From the NCBI GenBank assembly GCA_036897485.1, contig JAYMTF010001251.1, forward strand, positions 1 to 24,940: a stretch of 24,940 bases of DNA. The letters are read 5' to 3'. The stretch comes from Pelargonium nanum. Its lineage: Eukaryota > Streptophyta > Magnoliopsida > Geraniales > Geraniaceae. The position numbers and the translations under genes were made by a program. Positions 1-8,504 of the stretch are shown piece by piece. Positions within the stretch are counted from its first letter, which is position 1; each line of letters starts with the position of its first letter. The notes under the pieces are model-generated. The model made no database searches and was not told the origin of the DNA. It was given only the letters and a program-made list of their open reading frames with translations.

Positions 1-906
1 AGAAGAAGGGTAAAGTCAAGGGCATTTTGGGGTTTTAAAAAAAAATTGATCATGTGTTGGGCTCATGACCAAATAGTGTCATTTTCCGTCAAATGTATCT
101 GACGGAACAACCTTTGCAAAACCAAAGGGTAGCCAAAAGTACGAAAACGAACCTAAGGGGCCCCTGGTGAAATGGAAGCTTACCATAAGGGTGGAAACTG
201 TAATTACCCCAAATTTTTTCTTTCACTCTCAGAATCTGACCATTACAAATCTTGCAATGAAGCCGAGTAAAATGCACATAAAACGGATCTGACCCATAAC
301 ATTTCCTCTCTACAGTGTTCTATTAGAACGGGCGTTTAAGATCTCTTCTCAGCAGTACATGTATTTGTAGATACATGTAAGAGTCGTTTCTCTTCTTTTT
401 TTATGTTTTGGGTTCGTACTCAATTTGACGCGGAGGTTGTGCTTCTAAAATTAATAGAGTACTATTGGTTCGTATTGGCTGATATAAGTTGTTACCGTAC
501 TTTGCATTACAGACGTCTGATGTAATTTGGACCGTGATTGATTTGTTAGATGGATTTTTGTTGGTCCGGCCCGTTCACTTGATTCTGACGTCATCATCTC
601 AGATTCCATCATATCATGTCTAGCCACCATTTTTTTGGTTCAACATTAACAGTTTAGACTTGAATATGTGGTCATTCGAAATTTAATTCAATTAAGATTT
701 GATCCAAACAATTTTTGGTAGAATTTTTCTTGTATAAAATTGATCGGACTGGATTGGATCAAACACCCACTCATTTTACACTAAAAATAAGAATTTTATC
801 CAATTTGATCCGATTCGAACACATTATCGAATCAGATTTCATCTCATGTTTCAGTCCAAATTCTAAATAAATCTTAAACGAATCTAAAAAAAGCACATCC
901 TCCGTG
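1..906. other. Intergenic, non-coding, repeat-like
   Basis: I see no gene here. The first ~230 bases have the composition of a common dispersed plant repeat: G-runs, phrases such as 'gggcattttggggtttt', 'ctgacggaa' and 'gtaattacccc', and no sustained coding frame. A small perfect inverted repeat (tacatgta on both sides of an 8-base spacer) lies at about 356-379. From ~540 to 880 there are AT-rich phrases with repeated 'ttggatc/gatccaat' blocks in both orientations, again typical of degenerate transposon DNA. Open frames of about 60 codons occur on both strands but show no recognisable motif. Confidence 0.5.
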
Positions 907-910
907 TCAT

Positions 911-1636
911 AAGCAGTTGAATATTATTGATCTCAGAAACAACCGGTTCACTGGAGAAATACCATCCCGAATATCATCATTGGTCCGACACCGAATACTC
1001 AACCTCTTTTTCAATATCTTTCTCCGGGGAACTGAGTTTTTTTGAAGCATTTTTCCGTCTTGGAAACCTTGTCCCTCACCGACAACCTCTTTTCCGGGAC
1101 AATTCTTCAATCCGTTCGTTCATTTCTTAATCTTCGATTCCTCAACATTTTCGAGAATGATTTCCTCCTAGGTTCGGTCCCAAAACTTTACAGTTTTCAT
1201 GAGACTAATTCAGCGAGAATAAGCAACTCTGCACCAGCACTAAACCATAAGAAAAATAATGCGGGAAGGTGGGTAGGTGGTTACTTGAAATTCTGGTGGG
1301 AACCGTGTCTGGTACTATATCCGGTTTGTGTTATGTGAGCTATTCAAGAAGATCATGGCTGCTATGAGGGATGGAGGAAGAATCAATGTCCATGGCCGTA
1401 AAATTTACAACTCATTATAAATAAATAATAATAATAAAAGAGAATCTGACTTTCTTGTAGAAGGACGATGGGCTTACCTCGCTGGAAATGATAGGAAGAG
1501 GTGGGTGCAGAGAAGTTTTCAAGGCCGAGATACCTGAAGTGACGACAAGTTTATCGCCATCAAGAAGGTCTCTCAACCAGAAAAAAACAGTTGATATTGT
1601 CGCTGAAGATAGCAAGCTCCTGAGCTACATCGGGGG
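911..1636 (+). pseudogene. SOBIR1-like LRR receptor kinase pseudogene fragment
   Basis: This is a decayed piece of a leucine-rich-repeat receptor-like kinase, closest by recall to SOBIR1, the co-receptor of LRR receptor-like proteins in plant immunity. In order, but in changing frames, one sees: an LRR (IIDLRNNRFTGEIPS) from ~914 that stops at a TGA near 1043; two more LRRs (LETLSLTDNLFSG, LRFLNIFEND) from ~1042 in another frame; remains of a transmembrane segment (VGTVSGTISG) near 1302-1328; a juxtamembrane piece (ELFKKIMAAMRDGG) from ~1338; then an in-frame TAG before KDDGLTSLEMIGRGGC, the kinase glycine-rich loop, with Arg in place of the usual Gly after GRGGC; a further frameshift before IAIKK with the ATP-anchoring Lys; and AEDSKLL near 1600, where similarity ends. 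At least four frame changes and two stops rule out function. The rest of the kinase domain is absent. Family assignment rests on the LRR wording plus GRGGC and EDSKLL. Confidence 0.8.
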
Positions 1637-1699
1637 ATAGCTATCCCTTTCTAACTCAAAATCTCAACACATCCGACACAATGAAAGTTGAACCCACGA

Positions 1700-1779
1700 T
1701 CTTCCACAGGGAGATACGTGACTTGAATTTTTTTTTATATACTCTTACTTCTCGTGCAATGCACGGGATGAAAACTAGT
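1700..1779 (+). mobile_element. Helitron-like 3' terminus
   Basis: A short hairpin (cgtgca-a-tgcacg, within 1751-1767) is followed ten or so bases later by the pentamer CTAGT at 1775-1779. A GC-rich hairpin just before a CTRRT end is the signature of Helitron 3' ends, and this hairpin wording is common at plant Helitron tails. The matching 5' TC end was not located, so the element's extent is unknown. It lies ~140 bp beyond the end of the SOBIR1-like fragment and in the same orientation, which would fit a Helitron that captured the gene fragment; that link is inference. Confidence 0.45.
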
Positions 1780-1935
1780 AACTGAAAAAAAATCGAAATT
1801 TTGTGTTTTCCAAGACGTGATATGCTATGTTTATAAAAGTAATTATTTCCTTATTTGGTCTAGATTTCAAGTCAATCATAAATATCTAATCGGAGAAATT
1901 TTATACTATAGTATATTAAATTTAGTGAGAATGAC

Positions 1936-2231
1936 TAAGGTAGCGTTCGTTTAGCAATTTTAATTTGAAATCCAAGGAAATTGTAGGACATATTGGGTAA
2001 TTTAAAATTGTAATTATTGCGTTCGTTTAATTATTTCAGGAGGGCATATTTGGGATTAAAAAAATATTCTCTTTCCTTAAATGAGTTAAATAATTCCAAA
2101 TTTTAAGGAATTGAAATAACACATCTACCATGTTATTTCAATTCCTTAGAATTTGGATTTATTTAACTCTTGAGAAGAGGGTTTAACTATTTTAATTAAG
2201 TTGAAAACTATATTATACAAACGCCAGTGTA
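1936..2231. mobile_element. Fold-back MITE-like element
   Basis: The centre is a long imperfect inverted repeat: left arm 2083-2121, 9-base loop 2122-2130, right arm 2131-2169, with roughly 36 of 39 positions pairing. Outside it, 'agcgttcgttta' occurs near 1943 and a close copy near 2019, and 'acaaacgcc' near the right end resembles the complement of the left end. No coding sequence is present. The structure fits a non-autonomous fold-back or hAT-like MITE; no clear target-site duplication was identified, so the superfamily is uncertain. Confidence 0.55.
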
Positions 2232-2428
2232 CTTGCTGGTGACATTAATTTGTGTATCTTTAAATGATGTTTCTAGAAGTAGTATAATTATGTTTTAGGT
2301 ACGTCAAAATTGGCCATTAATAGCCTAATCCTAGATCGTGGCCATGGCTTCATCTATCGGTCCACTTATATTATTTATAAAATCCACTAATGTACTAGAA
2401 ACTATAATATTGGGTTAAAATATACTTC

Positions 2429-2972
2429 AAAAATAATATTGAATATTAAAACTATAGTTTTGTATTATTTTATTATTTCTTCACTAATTTTAATGCATGT
2501 GTTATGTTTTCAATAAAGAATAAATAATATAAAAATATTAAACACAATTCACAATATTTCTTAACATATGAAACCCATGCACCGTTAGATAATTAATTCT
2601 TATATATCCAATACAAAAAAATATTGGATATTAAAACTATAGTTTTGTATATTTTATTATTTATTCACTAATTTTTATGCATTTGTTATGTTTTCAATAA
2701 AGAATATTAAAATATTAAACACGATTCACGATATTTCTTAACATATGGAGCCCATGCACCGGTTATATAATTAATCCTTATATATCCAATACAAAAATAA
2801 TATTGGATAAATAAAACTATAGTTTTGTATTATTTTATTATTTCTTCACTAATTTTAATGCATTTGTTATGTTCTCAATAAAGAATACAAAATATAAAAA
2901 TATTAAACACAATTCACAATATTTCTTAACATATGGAACCCATGCACCGAATTAGATAATTAATCCTTATAT
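2429..2972. repeat. Three tandem copies of a ~180-bp AT-rich repeat
   Basis: Three head-to-tail copies begin near 2429, 2613 and 2793. The shared landmark 'aactatagtttt' falls at about 2450, 2635 and 2815, giving periods of ~185 and 180 bp. Other shared landmarks are 'gttatgttttcaataaagaat' (one base different in copy 3), 'atatttcttaacatatg', 'cccatgcaccg' and 'ccttatatat'. Copies differ by scattered substitutions and small indels; copy 3 is cut off at its end. The array ends ~160 bp before the OMT start codon, so it forms the distal promoter. The unit size is like that of plant satellites, but only three copies are present. Confidence 0.85.
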
Positions 2973-3083
2973 ATTTTAACATTTTCTTATTTTAAAATTT
3001 TAATTGCACTTGTTTATAGGAAGTCCAAGATTCCAATTTCATCCCAAAGATTGAAGCAAATTGTAGGTTCTTAGTGCATCCCC

Positions 3084-3132
3084 CTCTCTCTCTCTCTCCA
3101 TATCTACAACAAGCTTCTCCAACACAACATTA
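3084..3132 (+). promoter_or_regulatory. CT-rich 5' leader of the OMT gene
   Basis: A (CT)n run at ~3084-3098 is followed by 'atatctacaacaagcttctccaac' style A/C-rich sequence up to the ATG. Pyrimidine runs and A/C-rich context are usual for plant 5' untranslated leaders. The context of the ATG (ttaATGG, with G at +4) is acceptable for plants. The transcription start was not resolved. Confidence 0.4.
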
Positions 3133-6100
3133 ATGGCTTCAAATGATGATGATGCATGTCTTGGTGCCCTAACTCTATGCCACAACCTTGCCTTTCCCAT
3201 GGCCTTCAAAGCAGCCATTGAACTCAAGCTTTTTGAGATCATTGGTAGAGAAGGCCATGGAGGTCAAGTCTCAGCCTCACATATTGCTTCTCAGCTCCCA
3301 ACACAAAACCCAGAAGCAGCTTCAAGGTTGGACCGCATGTTGAGACTGTTTGTGAGCCAATCCCTGTTGACATGTTCCATGCAAACCCTAGAAGATGGCA
3401 AGGTTGAGAGGGTTTATGGACTCACACCTACGAGCAAGTTCTTTGCTGGAGGAGAAGGTGAAGCTTCCTTGGCATCTATGATAGGTCTTGACACTCACAA
3501 AGCCACTGTGGAGGCTAGGTAAGTAATAAACACCAACACATGTCTTTTCATTGCTATGACTATGTTTCGAAAAGAAGTTGGTTTTAGAATAAACACTGAT
3601 TTGAAACTCTAACGTAAAACTGAAAGGTCGTTTAGACTATTGAACCCAGTTCAGGCCAACTGAATGGTCTCTTAGGTCATCTGAACGCTCGTTTAGTTTG
3701 ACAAGTTTTTCAATCCAAACTCTTTGTCCTCTAAACGTCCGTTCAGTCTGGCAAGCTCACCAATCCCAACGTTTGGTCCTTTTGAACATCAATTCAACTA
3801 ATTTGCATTGTCGTTCAAACCCTTGTGGACCTTTTTATCAACAAAAAAAAAAAACTGCGTCTACTTCCGCTTATGAATAATGCTCTGACTCTTTCTTTTT
3901 CATCATCAAACTTCACAATCTCAGCACTAACTTTTCCATTATACTCGTTCATCATTATCATTATTAAAATAGGATTTGAAGAGATGAACAATAATTAAGA
4001 AGTATAAACACAATTAAATAATAAAATATTTTACATGAGTTTTTAGATAAATAAAAAAAATATTTGTGTGAAACTCTAATATGATAATTTTTCAAAAGAA
4101 TTGGTCATAGAGGTATGATCCAGTCTAGGCCTCACAATCAAGAAATTAAAATTCTTAATAGCTTCATTATCCCTTATTAGATATCTTCTACTTAATCATG
4201 TTTCTCATTGTTGTTTTTCTTGTCCTTTTCATTTGTATTATATGTATATAGTTTACATGCCAAAGATGCCATTCTTGAAGGTGGTAACATATTCAAGAAA
4301 GTTCATGGGATGTCTATTTTTGAGTACATGGACAAGGATCCTATATTCAACGAGGTTTTCAATAGGGCTATGTTTGAACTTACAAGCACACTCATGAAGA
4401 AAGTTATTGAGGATTACAAGGGATTTGAAGGGTTAAATTCCTTGGTAGATGTAGGTGGTGGAACTGGAAAATGTCTCAACATGATCATCTCCAAATATCC
4501 TTCCATCAAGGGCATTAACTTCGATTTGCCTCATGTAACCCAAACAGCCCCTAATTATCCAGGTATGTATGTATATATGTACGTACGTATACATGTATAG
4601 CTAGAGCTGACAATTTGACGCGAAACTGGTGACCCGACGCAAACACGACACAATTTAACAGTATATAGGCACGACTAATGGAAAAGCCGGTTGTCGAATG
4701 TGGAGAGGGCACATGCATTCTCTTGAGTTTTTACTCTTAAACTGAAAATTTAATCAAATTCATGGTTTGAAAAGTTATTTGAACTCTCATGTCTTAAATG
4801 TGTGAGAGAGGGCACACACCATTAAATAAAACATTAATATTTATTCAACTATTAAAAATGTGTTATTTATGGGCTATGCGTGCATTGCCCACCCCTATAT
4901 TAATCTTAAAATTAATAATATATGCTTGATTAATGTTAAAATGATAAGTCAAAATTATTAAATCATATCATTCATTAACCCCTTGTTAATCTCTTCTATG
5001 TCTCTCCTATTTAATTTGTTTTCATTCCATCTCTTATTTCTCACCACAAACATATATTTCTCACCACAAACATATACTTATGTAGTCTAACTAAATCTAT
5101 AGTGACTAAAGTAATAAAGTGGAAGCAAAGAAATAAATAATATCAATTGCAATTCACTCATCTGAGTACAAAATACATGAACATGATCGACATGCTAGCT
5201 AACACGAATATTAAATGTTTCGTGTTATGAGTGTTTATTATTTGAACACGATTATATTAAATGAGTTGTGTTTGTGCTGACACACAACACATCTTTGACA
5301 TATAACGCGATACGAACATGGAACGTTTACGCGAATTGTCAGCTCTACTAGTAGCAAATCATATATAACGTTTTAAATTGCCATTCAAATGCAAGTAATC
5401 TATAGTTAACATTCTTTTATATGCAGGAATTGAGCATGTTGGAGGAGATATGTTCTCGGACATTCCAAAGGCAGACGCAATAATGATAAAGGTACGTTCT
5501 CAAAATATTTTATCCGTTTTAGAATGAGTGTCTTTTATTTTCTATTTTGATAAAAAAAAATATGAAAAAATTAGTTAGTGTGATATATTTACAATTGTAT
5601 CCTTATGATCATGTATTAAAGGGTATTAACTAAGTTGTTATAAGAATAATATAGACAATTTATGTATAACTATAACTTACTAAAAAAGAAAAGATGACAC
5701 TCATTTTGAAACAAAAATTGAGGAGAAACATTACATTTATTTTGGTGTTAAATGGTTCCAGACCCCACTTAAACTTGTTTGTATTTTAGAGTTGAATCTT
5801 TATGTATTTTTTTAGACCTCAATAGACGTCGTCATTTTGGACATATGAAACCCCAAAAAATAAAATGCATACAAAATTCCTTCTTCTTTGTTTGCTTGCA
5901 CAACCTCAATCTGTTTCACTGATTGGAAATGAAGTTGGGATTTCTGTCAACGAATTAAGGCTCCGCTGATCGGACTCACAAATAACAAGTTAGAGATCGA
6001 TCGAACAACTAGCATTTTTTAGAGGCTACGCATATTGAGAATTTTGAGAGAAGTTCAGGTTTTTCATGTGTTTTTCATTTATCTTTTGTTTTAGTAGACC

Positions 6101-7067
6101 CAAAACAACAACTTTCTGGGTCATCTAAAACTAAAAAAAATCATGAAACGTTGTGTTTCGACCATAACAATGCGGATGTCCGCCGTGGTGAGAGAAGATG
6201 ACATGGCGTGGTGATGTTGCGCTAAGTGCTTACGTGTCAGTCATATCACGTTATAACAAGTAACATGAATGTAATTCTAAAATATTATCAGTCATAAGTA
6301 CATGCTATGAAGTTTCTCACATTAAGAAACTTTCAAATAATGACAAAAATTGCGGCGTAAGCACTAATTCGTCTGCGATGTCATCTTTTATATTTCCGTT
6401 CACTTTGTTCTAACCAATGACGGAATTAGGGGTGGGTCGTAGTAGAGAACGATCCACCCCAGCTTTATACATAGCATATATGATGGTTAAATGTACATTA
6501 TTGCTAGGTTTAGTATTGAGTGCACACCCACACGCAGTTGAATTTAGGGTTCAAATCATCCCTCTCACTCTTGTATTACTTTTACTTTTGCCTGTTTTAA
6601 AAAAAAATAGCGCTAAAAATATATAATAAATTTAAAATAAAAAAAGTGTCTACTCTATCTTTTAAGGTTGGCTCCGTCCAATTATGTTAAAATTCACTGA
6701 TTTTCTTGTAGTGCACGCCAATTCGGTCTCTTATAGTTACTTTATATTGTAACAAGTTTTGGTTACGCAGGATACACTTCACAATTGGAATGACGAGCAG
6801 TGCATAAAACTTTTGAAGAAATGCTATGAAGTACTACCAAACAATGGGAAAGTAATAGTACTAAATTTGGTAATGCCAGAAGTACCAAATTCAACTATGG
6901 CTTCCAAGTATGTTTCATGTGTTGACAATGTCATGTTATTGCATCCTGGAGGGAAAGAGAGGACAATGAAGGAATTTGAGGCCTTGTGCAAGGCCTCTGG
7001 ATTTTCCAATTTCAAAGTTGTTTGTGTGACTCTCTCTGTTTGGGCAATCATGGAATTCAATAAGTAG
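3133..7067 (+). CDS. COMT-like O-methyltransferase, four exons, 352 aa
   Basis: Predicted SAM-dependent class I plant O-methyltransferase, a cytosolic enzyme type that methylates phenolic hydroxyls. Exons: 3133-3518, 4252-4562, 5427-5491, 6771-7067; all introns are GT-AG and the frame stays open. Residues ~1-110 form the dimerisation domain (LDRMLRLF). SAM-binding motifs are [10 protein letters not shown] (193-202), NFDLPHV with ribose-binding Asp220, and GGDMF. The COMT-typical HGMSIFEY and GGKERT are present. The catalytic base His258 lies in LHNW, where COMT has LHDW, so Asp is replaced by Asn259. The conserved Glu that assists the base (Glu297 in alfalfa COMT, in 'VIVAE') is Asn286 here ('VIVLN'); the second Glu is kept as Glu317. 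The Trp in 'KWxLHDW' is Asp. Length and four-exon layout match COMT genes. The active-site changes suggest altered or lost activity, so naming a substrate is not justified. Confidence 0.9.
3681..3780 (+). repeat. Two-copy degenerate 50-bp tandem repeat in OMT intron 1
   Basis: Two adjacent 50-base units (3681-3730 and 3731-3780) align end to end, sharing 'cgtt.agt.tg.caag', 'caatcc.aac' and 'tttg.tcct', with about 70% identity by eye. They lie inside intron 1 (3519-4251) of the O-methyltransferase. The wording resembles repeats within plant LTR elements, but no element boundaries are visible. Confidence 0.5.
4603..5346. mobile_element. TIR-bounded insertion in OMT intron 2
   Basis: The ends are inverted repeats: 'agagctgacaatttgacgcg' at 4603-4622 and 'cgcgaattgtcagctct' at 5330-5346, identical over the outer 13 bases. 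The ~744-bp interior is AT-rich and non-coding, with phrases such as 'acacgacac' near the left end and 'aacacgattat' near the right. It fills most of intron 2 (4563-5426). A clean target-site duplication is not evident. Related ends are seen at 15702-15880, and a similar phrase occurs near 20271. Confidence 0.55.
5505..5727. mobile_element. Degenerate Stowaway-like MITE in OMT intron 3
   Basis: The left end reads 'ccgttttagaatgagtgtc' and the right end carries the near complement 'gacactcattttgaaaca' at ~5694-5711. This is the wording of plant Stowaway (Tc1/mariner-type) MITE termini, and the ~220-bp size fits. The outermost bases are degraded, so no TA target duplication could be confirmed. 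It begins just after the exon 3 donor site. Confidence 0.5.
5728..6770 (+). other. Remainder of OMT intron 3, TE-like
   Basis: Non-coding. The stretch at about 6414-6600 ('tgacggaattaggggtgggtc', then 'atccacccc', a later 'gggttcaaat' and an A-run at 6600) has the look of a retroelement or SINE remnant, but I could not delimit it. The 3' splice site is 'ggttacgcag' ending at 6770. Confidence 0.35.
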
Positions 7068-7179
7068 TTTTTCTTTTATCAGCAAGCGTACAAACATTGA
7101 GACTTGAAACTGAGACCTCTAGGGATCAAGTGAAATCAACCACTTGTTCAACCAAGTGTTTGTAATTCAATAAGTAGTT
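7054..7179 (-). mobile_element. tRNA-derived SINE with 16-bp target-site duplication
   Basis: Two perfect copies of 'aattcaataagtagtt' (7054-7069 and 7164-7179) flank a 94-bp insert at 7070-7163. Read on the - strand, the insert contains a tRNA-like head with an A-box-like 'aacaagtgg' and a B-box-like 'gtttcaagtctc', and ends in an A-rich tail (gataaaagaaa). A second copy of the same family lies at about 12062-12160 on the + strand with a better B box (ggttcgagtctc). The first duplication copy contains the last codons and TAG stop of the O-methyltransferase, so the SINE landed at the very end of the coding sequence without changing the protein and now forms part of its 3' UTR. Confidence 0.8.
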
Positions 7180-7231
7180 GTGTCTACATTCAAATGTTCC
7201 AATTCTATCCTCTTGTTTGTTGAAGTATTTG

Positions 7232-7237
7232 AATAAA
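7232..7237 (+). terminator. Probable poly(A) signal of the OMT gene
   Basis: AATAAA followed by further A/T-rich sequence, 165 bp after the stop codon and past the SINE insertion. Position and wording fit a plant near-upstream polyadenylation element. The actual cleavage site cannot be seen. Confidence 0.45.
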
Positions 7238-7319
7238 TAAATTGTTAGTGTAATTTGAATATTTGATACCGCTACGAGAATTTGTGCGATCTATGATTGT
7301 TGGGTTGTTCCACATCGGA

Positions 7320-7815
7320 GTGAGAATGTATAATAGCAGACATCACCGACAGAACATTGACACTCTCAAGCATCTCATCGATGAATTAGGGTTCTACTGA
7401 ACCGCCAAAACGTAACAATGGCCGCATTGGTAATTATTCTATCGGTTTTACGTCTATCGATGAATTAGGGCGCTACTGAAACACCAAAAGATAACAACAA
7501 ATGTTTGGGATGAGAATGTCCAGTAGAAGACATCACCGATGAAACACTAACCCTCCAAACATTCCTACTATGAATTAGGGCGCTACTGAACTGCCAAAAG
7601 ATAACCACAAACGTTCGGGATGAGAATGCCTAATAGCGGACATCACCACAGAACACTGAATCACTGAAACTCTCACACATGAATTAGGGTGCCACTGAAC
7701 TGCCAGAGGATAACAGCTATGTGCCGCCACCTCGGTATTATTCCGAATGTGCTACGTTCATCTATGAATTAGGGCACTACTAAACCGCAAAGATAACAGC
7801 AAACGTTCTTCAGTG
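7320..7815. repeat. Degenerate tandem repeats with 'tgaattaggg' landmark
   Basis: The landmark 'tgaattaggg', followed by 'cgctactgaac.gccaaaagataac' variants, occurs at about 7382, 7461, 7571, 7680 and 7765, spaced 79, 110, 109 and 85 bp. A second shared block, 'gagaatg', two to five variable bases, then 'tagcagacatcaccga' variants, appears at about 7322, 7512 and 7623, so the full unit is ~110 bp with internal deletions in some copies. No open frame runs across the array. It lies between the OMT poly(A) signal and the 3' side of the convergent cis-prenyltransferase gene. Confidence 0.7.
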
Positions 7816-8504
7816 ATCAATGCAAATTAAAAAGCTATTACCTATGAATAGTCCATCGGTGACACAAAAGGATCATATGAACAAAATCTTTGGTTGTGTA
7901 TCTGCAAAACATCAATCATATAGAGAAAGTTACACAACTAAACATTAACAAACTTGCCATAAATTTTTAGTACCATGTAAAATTGCATTGCGTATGTACC
8001 TTTAACAATTTGAATAGCATGCAGCATCACCATCAGTCCGTCTGGAGGCACATGATCAGGATGCTGGCGGACTTGATTATAATGAACAAAAACACCAAAA
8101 AATATAGAAAACAGGCAAAAAAGAGCGAAAACCAAGAGTGATTTTCTTGCAATGCAAAGTGCAAGAGACTTACGACCTTTCAAGACTTCCGTATTAGTAT
8201 ATAGGCGGTAGTTATAAGATGGTACCTTGATCACCAAAACTTTAATGTTCAAAACAAAAGAAGCATGGAAATAATTCTAGCTGAATTCCGCATGATGATC
8301 CTGTGAACCACTGCATGATTCGCAAATGTTCAGAAACATTGATGGCTCCACTGAAGTTCTGTGATGTCCACAACAACAAGAGTATACATATAACTTCAGT
8401 ACACACCATAACTTAATGGTGCTTACAAGAGCAGAGTCCAAAGCTCAAGCTTCATGCTAACTGATACACATCACACAAGTCTTCAATAACATGTAAGAAT
8501 GTTA
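7816..8504 (-). other. 3' flank of the cis-prenyltransferase gene
   Basis: No supported coding sequence. A 104-codon open frame exists on the - strand (8252-7938) but has no recognisable motif and unconvincing composition. Donor-like 'aaag|gtacat' on the - strand near 8000 could belong to a 3' UTR intron. No clear AATAAA was picked out after the stop codon at 8505. Confidence 0.3.

Noticed and set aside
927..1338. Two + strand frames that could be taken as small LRR proteins
   Set aside because: They are successive pieces of one receptor-kinase sequence broken by frameshifts, so they are annotated as a single pseudogene.
7306..7320. 'gttccacatcggag' resembles the plant snRNA upstream sequence element (TCCCACATCG)
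   Set aside because: One core base differs, the TATA-like 'gtataatag' follows at ~10 bp rather than the usual ~24-34 bp, and no U-snRNA-like sequence follows. The motif is also common in plant repeats.
7938..8252. 104-codon - strand frame downstream of the cis-prenyltransferase
   Set aside because: No motif. It lies in the 3' flank of a gene whose protein already ends at the normal family C terminus.
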